DNA of 64,000 bases from Xestospongia bergquistia (lineage: Eukaryota > Porifera > Demospongiae > Haplosclerida > Petrosiidae), in NCBI GenBank assembly GCA_963965975.1, contig OZ014424.1, forward strand, positions 4,712,001 to 4,776,000, read 5' to 3'. Under the pieces are notes generated by a model. That model searched no databases. It was given only the letters and a program-made list of their open reading frames with translations, and was not told where the DNA came from. The position numbers and the translations under genes were made by a program. Shown one piece after another: positions 51,607-64,000 of the stretch. Positions within the stretch are counted from its first letter, which is position 1, and each line of letters starts with the position of its first letter.

Positions 51607-51769
51607 ATCTCAAGCAGATATAGTTAGCCGCCAAAGTTGTAGTAACAGAGACTAGATCAAGGTATGCATTTTTGCAGCGCTGGCTATTACCAAACGAGCT
51701 ACGCCTACAATATTGAATTACCATGGTAACAGTTAACAAGTGCAAACCACTGTGAAATTACAATAGGTC
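51607..51769. promoter_or_regulatory. bidirectional promoter of LLC1 and CEP89-like genes, with X-box
   Basis: 163 bp between divergent start codons. At 51717-51730 is ATTACCATGGTAAC, matching the RFX-factor X-box (GTTRCCATGGYAAC type) at 13 of 14 positions. RFX factors drive ciliary genes in animals, and both neighbours are predicted cilium or centriole genes, so this is a strong candidate shared control site. Confidence 0.65.
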
Positions 51770-54700
51770 ATGTTGAAGTTGTTTAAGAGAAAGAAACGCA
51801 AGGATACCGACAAGGTAAGCTAGCTAATACATTAGGAAAGAAGACGCTATCAATAGATTAATACACTATTATCTGTCTGATGTCATACAAGTGTAATAGA
51901 TCATAATATTACATTTACCTGGTCATTCAAACTCTTTTGTTCAATATCCAATGCTATATTCTGTTTACTATAGACATCAGATAGTCATAAACCTGTGATT
52001 TCTGCACCAATACCTCTGACTCCATCTACTAATGATATCTCCACTTCACCCATTAATTTGGAAGAAGAATCTTCTCCACCCTCTGCAAGCAAAGGTCAAT
52101 CTAATATTCTAACTGCATGTAGTACATGATTATAGTACAGACTGAGATAGTGTGGTAATGCACTAGAGATGTAATATAGTTGGAGTAGGCTTTAGTTTGT
52201 GGTCAATGCAGACATCTAACATCAGTGCAATGGAATTCATACCAATTACTTAATATTTGACAATATAAGTGTTTGTTAGTAAAAGACGCATATAAAAAAT
52301 GCAAACAATATAATAATAATATTTATAGAACATTACTGCAATAGCACAGAGTATAAACCTGAACCAATAAGTGGTTAGTTGGACAGGCATATTATAATTA
52401 TATTCTCATTACTGTAGGGACACAAGCAGACTTCTCTCCTGTTCGTACTAAACCAAGTCTCCTAGAGTATGTCGATGATCAAACCTCAGATTTAGGATAC
52501 TCAGTTGTGAGAGATGCTATAACACTTGATATTCATAATGTCCCTAAAAAGAAAGGTGCACAATCTGTTCGTAACAGAGTAAGTATGGATCAACTAGAAA
52601 GCTCAATGAATAATTCTTTATAAATATCAATGCAATTTTAGCAGTCACAGAAACTACTATAACAATATATATGTGTGTGTGTGTACAACTCAGACACTTC
52701 ATGCTTATTACTTTATCATGATCTCTCTGTCTTTGTAGCCATTACCTCGACCTCCATCTTCTGATGAGGACATACCACAGAATCACAATCACCATCACCA
52801 TCTACTAGAGCATGGATCACCATCACCAGAGCACATACAAAGTAACAGTTCATTGACTAGTATTACTTCTGATGAACATTTGGAATCAGATGATAATTAT
52901 CCTTCAAGAAAGAGTCCAATGCCACTGGCTGAAAATGACCAGGAATGTCTCAATAAAATAATACCTCAGGATAAGCTAACTATCCCAATTTATGCTAAAG
53001 TGAAAAAAGAAGCTAAAATAAAAAGTGACCAAGGAAGTCAAAGTGAAAGTAGGAAAAGTGATGGAAGGGAAGGTGGAAATGGAAAAGGTGATCAAAGGGA
53101 AGGTGGAAGTGGAAAATGTGATCGAAGGGAAGGTGGAAGTGGAAAAGGTGATCAAAGGGAAGGTGGAAATGGAAAAGGTGATCGAAAGGAAGGTGGAAGT
53201 GGAAAAGGCAGCAAAAAAGCTGAAGGTGAAAGTAGAAAACGTAATGGGAAAGATGGAAGTAGAAAGAAACATGTACAAAAAAGAGATGATGGGATACATT
53301 TTGAAATCAATACTGGTCCTATGAAATCAAAGCATGTCACTCCAAAATATCCAGTAACAAATAATCAAAGACTGACAAGACACTCTACAAACATAGTCTC
53401 AACACCTGTGGAGGAAGATAGCAGTGAATCATGTTCAATGTCAGAAGAATTACCTGAATTTGATAGCAATGAAGAGGATTATCACACAACACCTATCACT
53501 CACTCCACCTCTTTCCCATCGCACCGCCCTCCCCCTAAACCAAGTCCCAGACAACAAGGTTCCTCCTCTCGGAACTCTCGTCCTTCAAGTACTCACTCAT
53601 CTCTGAAAGGATTAGCCGATCTCCCAGTCTACAGTCTTAATCAGAGTATGTCACTAACGTCAGGAGATCAGGCATATCTCCTTACAAGAACAAGGCCTGA
53701 TGGTAGTATGGAGCACTTCACAGCAACTGTTCTCTCTCCTGTAGCCTCACCGACTCCACCCTTTTATCATCCTGGTTCATCGTCACCTTTTCCACAGGAA
53801 CCAACAATGCATACAAGCAGATCAATACCATCCATAACAACATCAACTCCAATGAGAGACAAACCACTATCTCGATCTCAAAGTGTACATCAATCTGTGC
53901 TCCCTCCATCAACAGGATATGACTTTAGTCTCTCAGCTACAAAACCACTTAGCACAAGTCATCCTAATGTATCAAGTCATTGTCCATCTTTAGACCAGTC
54001 AAAGAATCATATTCCAGTAAGACCTGATATTCCTGGAGTGAGCACTAAACAGAAACATGTACATAGAGAACAGGGATGGTTTGATACTCTCCAAGTAAAC
54101 TCTGGTCCCAAAACATATCAATCCTCATACACTGATAAAGCTACTGCAATAGATAACAGTGAGTTTATAGATTTGCTGCTTGTCTGTTTTCATAGTAAAT
54201 TTTCTCTTTATAATTCTAGGTTTGCATGAGGAGAATGCTGCACTAAAGGAATCAATGGTACAAATGACAGCAGAGCTCTCCTTACATTCTTTACCTGATG
54301 ATAAAGATGAGGTGATGTACTATCCAACTAATCGAAGTTATGTTAATGATTGTTCTTTTTAGAACTTGTCATTTGAGGGTGAATCTCCTGAACAGCTATT
54401 GCACAGACTTCCTCAAAGACTTAGAAATGTACTGAGAACATTGAATGAATCAATGGCTGAAAAAGATGTTAGCCTACAAACATATCAGGTTAGCTCCTGT
54501 AATCCATTTAGTCATTATTAATATTGTTCATTATGTAGTATGAACTGACTAAATTAAAAGAAGACCATGAGAAACTCAGAATAGCTAATGAAATTCTACT
54601 AGAGGTAGATATAATAGCATACTATAATATTGTCAATAATCAATGTTATTTCTATATAGACATCAAGTCATCAGGATGAAACAAATCAAAGAGAAAAGTA

Positions 54701-55329
54701 AAATTACATTTAATTAATAAAGAAAATCATTGACTATATTGTTATTGTTATTGTAGACAACTTTTGCATCAAAGTTTGTCTGAAGTTAAAAAAGAGAAAG
54801 AACATCTTTTAATATTACTAGACAGTGTGAACAATAAACTAAGAGATATGAAACGAGAGCACAAAACCAAAGGTATGGGCACACATTATATACAGAGAAC
54901 CCTATTACTATAGTTAATTGTCCTAATTAAAGGGGGATCCTCTTAAGCACATGTACATGTAAATAGTAGGGAGAAAATAATGTCCTTTCTAGTACTAAAT
55001 ACATATATTATAGATGTATATTATGCATTATTGTCACATATTTTGTTATGAGTATAATTATATTATGGAGACATATATTAAGTACTATATATTGTATAGT
55101 GAACAGACTGACTATTCAGTTGCAACAGTTAAGTAGAGAAAGGGATTCTGTTCGTCAAGAAATAATCACTATGCAACAGAGTCATCTTCAACTCCAGAAA
55201 CTCCTCAAGCAATATCACCATCATAATCCTAGCTATACTATTAATAATATATCAATAGATGAACATAAGAAGTCATTAAAAGAATTTGAAAGGTATATAT
55301 ATAATTATTATCATAGGAATAATTTATAC

Positions 55330-55360
<31 letters not shown>

Positions 55361-56012
55361 CAGCCTTCTTGAGGAAGTAATGCATTCATCTCGCACTAAT
55401 AACAGTCCCAGTCAAATCAATCAAATAGACTCATTAAAGAGGGAAAACCTCTCATTAGTCTCTCAATTAACTGGTCTGTACATGTAATAAATTACTATGT
55501 ATGCATACATGTTATCTTTAAATTCCTCCCTTTTAATTTTCTCACTCTATAGAAACTAAAACTGATTTATTGTCCACTAAAGAGGAATGTGCTAAATTAC
55601 AGAGAAATAATAGGTAGGTTACGATAAGTACACAGTATATCAAAAGGACATGACCACACACTATGGCTAGGCACATGTCCATGTTCCTATACTAGATGTG
55701 GGACTGAGATTATAGGAATAAAGATCAAATACATGTATATACATGGTATAACAGTAACAATCAATCAACAGGGACAATGAAGAAAGACTGTTATTATTAC
55801 AAAGTGAACTTCAACAAGCCCGAGCTAGGGAGCTAGCAATAGTGAATGAATTATCTCAAACAGTTACTAGTATAGAGTTAGAGCGTTCTATGTCTCCAAC
55901 TACTCTTACAAGATGTCAAAAAACTGGACAAGATCCACACAGATCAGAGAGACTGCATAATTGCTGTCATCTTCCAATAAGATCTTACTCTCTGTATAAT
56001 AAAACTAAGTGA
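51770..56012 (+). CDS. CEP89-like coiled-coil centriolar protein
   Basis: Thirteen exons: 51770-51814, 51974-52094, 52418-52578, 52739-54158, 54220-54311, 54363-54488, 54539-54604, 54660-54697, 54757-54872, 55100-55292, 55364-55473, 55553-55613, 55772-56012; 929 residues from MLKLFKRKKRKD. The layout parallels CEP89, a distal-appendage protein needed for cilium formation: basic N-terminus, long disordered Ser/Pro region, IPIYAKVKK, HEENAALKESMVQMTAELSL, LNESMAEKDVSLQTYQYEL, then continuous coiled coil. Exon 4 codes for about five 10-residue repeats of the REGGSGKGDQ type (53065-53220). It is shorter than a direct match would need and the resemblance is spread thin, so the name is tentative. 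Placement beside LLC1 and CEP192 fits. Confidence 0.55.
53062..53225 (+). repeat. coding tandem repeat, REGGxGKGD units
   Basis: About five 30-bp units in exon 4 of the CEP89-like gene, coding for REGGNGKGDQ, REGGSGKCDR and similar. Very Gly/Lys-rich and probably disordered; liable to vary in copy number. Confidence 0.85.
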
Positions 56013-56199
56013 AACTTAATATATATAGTATGAATAATATATTCACATGGAGTACTGTACCATTACTAAATGGCAAATGTAAAATTTTAATTCATGGCTA
56101 AAATTTACAAAATATACTTTGTCAATAAAATTTAAGTATTTTGAATATTTTAAATTAGCTGTTAATCACATCAATTTAAAAATCAATTGATGTTAGTGG

Positions 56200-56365
56200 C
56201 GATGCAGGAGTAGCACTGTTGAAAAAGTTGAGCTATCTCTATCATCCATCCATCTCTCATTCATTCTTTAATAATCCAGTTGTTACAAATAATTCTTAAT
56301 GTTCTCTATTTGTCAACTGACTCTTGGGAATGAAGCTATTTTTATTTCTTTTCTTTATATATTTT

Positions 56366-56416
<51 letters not shown>

Positions 56417-57850
56417 GTATATATATATAGTATCTTTTATACCATTGTTTTTTTCTATATCTTATAAACAAGTCTCTTTAAAAACTATAATTTTCTACCA
56501 AAAAGTGAATAATTTAATCATTGTGTTATTTTCTATACATCAAAAAGGAAATTATTTATTGCCATAGGGCTTTTCTTCAGTGTAAATACAAAAGTGGATA
56601 GTAAGATGATGTGTAAAACCTTTCCCACAGTCCTTATCATTATTAACAATATTATTCATTCTAGTAACAACTTGTAAAGTAATGTAATATTAATTTTAAT
56701 GTATTTTGTTTAATTAGCTCTTAATCAGATCAATTAAAAATCAATTAATACTAGTCACGCGCGTGGTGTTTCCCGCCAAATTTGTCACAAGTTTTTGGTG
56801 ACTTGTTGTCAAATTGAAGCATGACAAGATCTCTTGATAATATAAAAAGAACTCCATTTTGCAAACTTATATTATAAGGTGAGTTATCTCTCCATCCATC
56901 ACCTCTCGTCTATTTTCAGTTGTTACAACTTCTCTTTCTCCCTCTATGTTCTCTACGACTTACATCATCGTTGGATCTTCTCGTACTTCGTTGGATCATC
57001 TCGTACTTCGTTGGATCGACTCGCCTCTCTCGTCGCTGGATCATCTTTTTTATTTCGTTTTTGTCATTCTTATCTGTTTCTTTTCTTTTTTATTCTCAAT
57101 TTTTTATTTTTTTTATTTTTTTTTATTTTTGTAATGTTTTCACTACTTGTTTTTTTCTCTGTCTCTTCCTTCATCAGGACTCAACTTGGAAGTTCTTACC
57201 GCGTTCTTGACTGTTCTCTCTGATGTTCTCGACTGTTCTTCTCTGATGGTCTTGACTGGTCTTCTCTGATGTTCTCTGATGGTCTTCTCTGATGTTCTCT
57301 GATGGTCTTGACTGGTCTTCTCTGATGTTCTCTGGATGTAAAAGATGAGTCGCTCTCCATGTCATTGGACTCTTTCCTGTCTTCCTTCTGGCCTTCTTTC
57401 CTCTTCTTTTATTTTTATTTTTATTTTATTTTGGGCTATCTAGCCTATACACTATACACACACTCATACAATCTCTAAAAATCATATTCCCCCTGCCGCC
57501 TGGCGGCCAAAAAAAAATTTTTTTTAATATCCAAGGCCGCCAGGTGGCGGGGGGAACCTCTGATCTTCTAGGGTGCGTGTGTGTGTGCTGTGTGTGTGTG
57601 TAGGTTGGTAGTCCTTTTTCACTTCCTCTGTCTCTCTTCACTCTCTATCCACTCATTGTCACTACCAGTTCATAACTACTCTCTTTTTCTTTCCTTGCAG
57701 GAGCAGCACTGGTGAAAAAGGTGAGCTGTCTTTCCATCCATCCATCCACTTCTCATTCATCTTTAGTAATCCAGTTGTTATTCTTCTCTTTCTCCCTCTA
57801 TGTTCTCAACTGGTGGACTCTTGGGAACTCTCTATCTTCTCTTTCCTACA
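56200..57850. repeat. three diverged copies of a noncoding repeat in the CEP89-CEP192 gap
   Basis: Copies near 56205-56340, 56878-56950 and 57705-57840 share GTGAGCT, CCATCCATC, a CTCATTC block, CCAGTTGTTA, TTCTCTTTCTCCCTCTATG and ACTCTTGGGA in the same order. Two are preceded by GCAGGAG(T/C)AGCACTG. Pyrimidine-rich open frames across them are not convincing genes. A (TA)n tract (56370-56414) lies between. Confidence 0.6.
57489..57554. repeat. GC-rich palindrome around an A/T tract
   Basis: Left arm 57489-57508 and right arm 57535-57554 are inverse complements with two mismatches; each contains the core GCCTGGCGGCC or GGCCGCCAGG. The 26-bp loop is an A(9)T(8) tract plus a few bases. The arms are about 90% GC in a strongly AT-rich region. 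Confidence 0.85.
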
Positions 57851-58111
57851 ATTGTTGGATTGGAGACCTTCACTGGACTTCTTGGTGGATTGGAGACCTT
57901 CACTGAGCTTCTTGGGGACTCTTCAACTAGAGATTGTCTTTTTTATTTTTAGTTGCCATTTTTCTTTATAATTTTTCTTTACAACATTTTTTTTAGAATT
58001 TGTACATTAGTTATCTTTAAAAAAACATTTTTTCACTAAAAAACTTTTTCACTAAAATTTGTCAAAAGTCAATCTTAACTTTAGTTTCAAAGATATTTTA
58101 AGTTAGCTTAT

Positions 58112-58338
58112 TACAACTTTTAACTTTTTCATATAAACAAAATAAGTTTATAATTTGTATTATATTAATGACCTTTTTTTACAAAGAACTGTATCATTAA
58201 TTTTAATTAATAATATTTTTTTACACAACTTTTAACTTTTCATATAAACGAAATAAGTTTATAATTTGTATCATATTATATTAACGACCTTTTTTTACAA
58301 AGAACTGTATCATTAATTTTAATTAATAATATTTTTTA
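58112..58338. repeat. 113-bp tandem duplication
   Basis: Two copies (58112-58224 and 58225-58338), each starting CAACTTTTAACTTTTTCATA or close to it and containing ACAAAGAACTGTATCATTAA. A few substitutions and one small insertion separate them. Confidence 0.85.
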
Positions 58339-58629
58339 CAAAAAATAATTAAAAATCTATTAAATCATTTTGCTTGTCAGGCGTGTGCTAATGATTGATA
58401 TTTTCCCGCCATAATGGTGGTCACGCGTTTCCTTGCTAGGTGTGTACACGTGCTGATGACATTGACCAATGTAGTTTAATTTCTGTTTAAATGTTTATTT
58501 TAATTATGTTTTTATATGATTATTTTTATTATAGCCTTTAATTACTAAAATTAATGTTTATTTGTTGTTTAACTTTGTTTGTTGCTTTTAAAACTTTCAC
58601 AAACTAAATGAGATCTATACAGTTCAGCA

Positions 58630-58690
58630 CAATTGCTCTCACCTCCAATGATGCAACTCTAAGATCTTACTCTCTATATAGCAAGTGACG
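58630..58690 (+). pseudogene. short duplicated 3' end of the CEP89-like gene
   Basis: The stretch containing AATTGCTCTCACCTCC and AAGATCTTACTCTCTATATA resembles 55960-56005, the last codons of the CEP89-like gene, with a small insertion. Only about 60 bp; a fragment left by local duplication. Confidence 0.5.
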
Positions 58691-58793
58691 TCTGATGATT
58701 CACCATTATAGCACATGGTTAACGATATCCTGAATATTTGCATTTCTATTAATTTTAGTAATCTAGCTATGTATAATTTATGATAATAAAAAA

Positions 58794-63960
<5,167 letters not shown>

Positions 63961-64000
63961 CTAGAATTAGAAACAGGTTTGTCCACTTGTTTTAACATGT

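Noticed and set aside
52976..53340. Overlapping frames around the REGGSGKGD repeats
   Set aside because: They are by-products of a purine-rich coding repeat in exon 4 of the CEP89-like gene.
56879..57223. 114-codon Phe/Ser-rich plus-strand ORF and its shifted partners
   Set aside because: Pyrimidine-rich noncoding repeat copies; no known motif and no splice context.

Overview
This is eukaryotic nuclear DNA from an animal, most likely an early-branching one; a demosponge is my best guess (inference). The basis: AT-rich sequence, many short GT-AG introns, dense genes on both strands, and animal gene families (cytochrome b5, tyrosine aminotransferase, LPCAT, FEM1, DUS2, CCNDBP1, LLC1, CEP89, CEP192), mixed with PHD-finger transposons and a Kelch plus death-like domain protein. 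No operon, CRISPR array or bacterial signal was seen. All gene models below were assembled by eye from splice sites, reading-frame phase and remembered family sequences.

Layout. 0-4.1 kb: a cytochrome b5 gene (minus) with two alternative tail-anchor exons. 4.1-9.5 kb: a DNA transposon carrying a ULP1-type protease with a PHD finger, split by an apparently intact 4.2-kb CR1-like non-LTR retrotransposon whose two ORFs are separated by one in-frame UGA. 9.6-12.7 kb: tyrosine aminotransferase (plus). 13.8-23.8 kb: a 1274-residue coiled-coil, Pro/His-rich protein I do not recognise (minus). 24.1-34.7 kb: two tandem LPCAT-type acyltransferases (plus) with an inverted, broken third copy between them. 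36.1-44.8 kb: Kelch/death-like protein, a fem1 tail fragment, a trypsin-like protein and FEM1 (all minus). 44.9-50.7 kb: DUS2 (minus) head-to-head with CCNDBP1 (plus). 51.0-64.0 kb: LLC1 (minus) head-to-head with a CEP89-like gene (plus) across a 163-bp promoter that holds an RFX X-box-like palindrome, a repeat-rich gap, then the C-terminal 773 residues of CEP192 (minus), which runs off the right edge.

Functional themes. The LPCAT pair would remodel phospholipids in the ER under calcium control. FEM1 is a CUL2 ubiquitin-ligase substrate receptor. LLC1, CEP89 and CEP192 form a cilium/centrosome neighbourhood. The Kelch/death and trypsin-like genes look like lineage-specific signalling or defence genes, but their function is unknown.

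Repeats are abundant: a 58-bp tandem unit at several places, a 48-bp minisatellite, foldback and MITE-like elements, and TC microsatellites that mostly sit just upstream of 3' splice sites.
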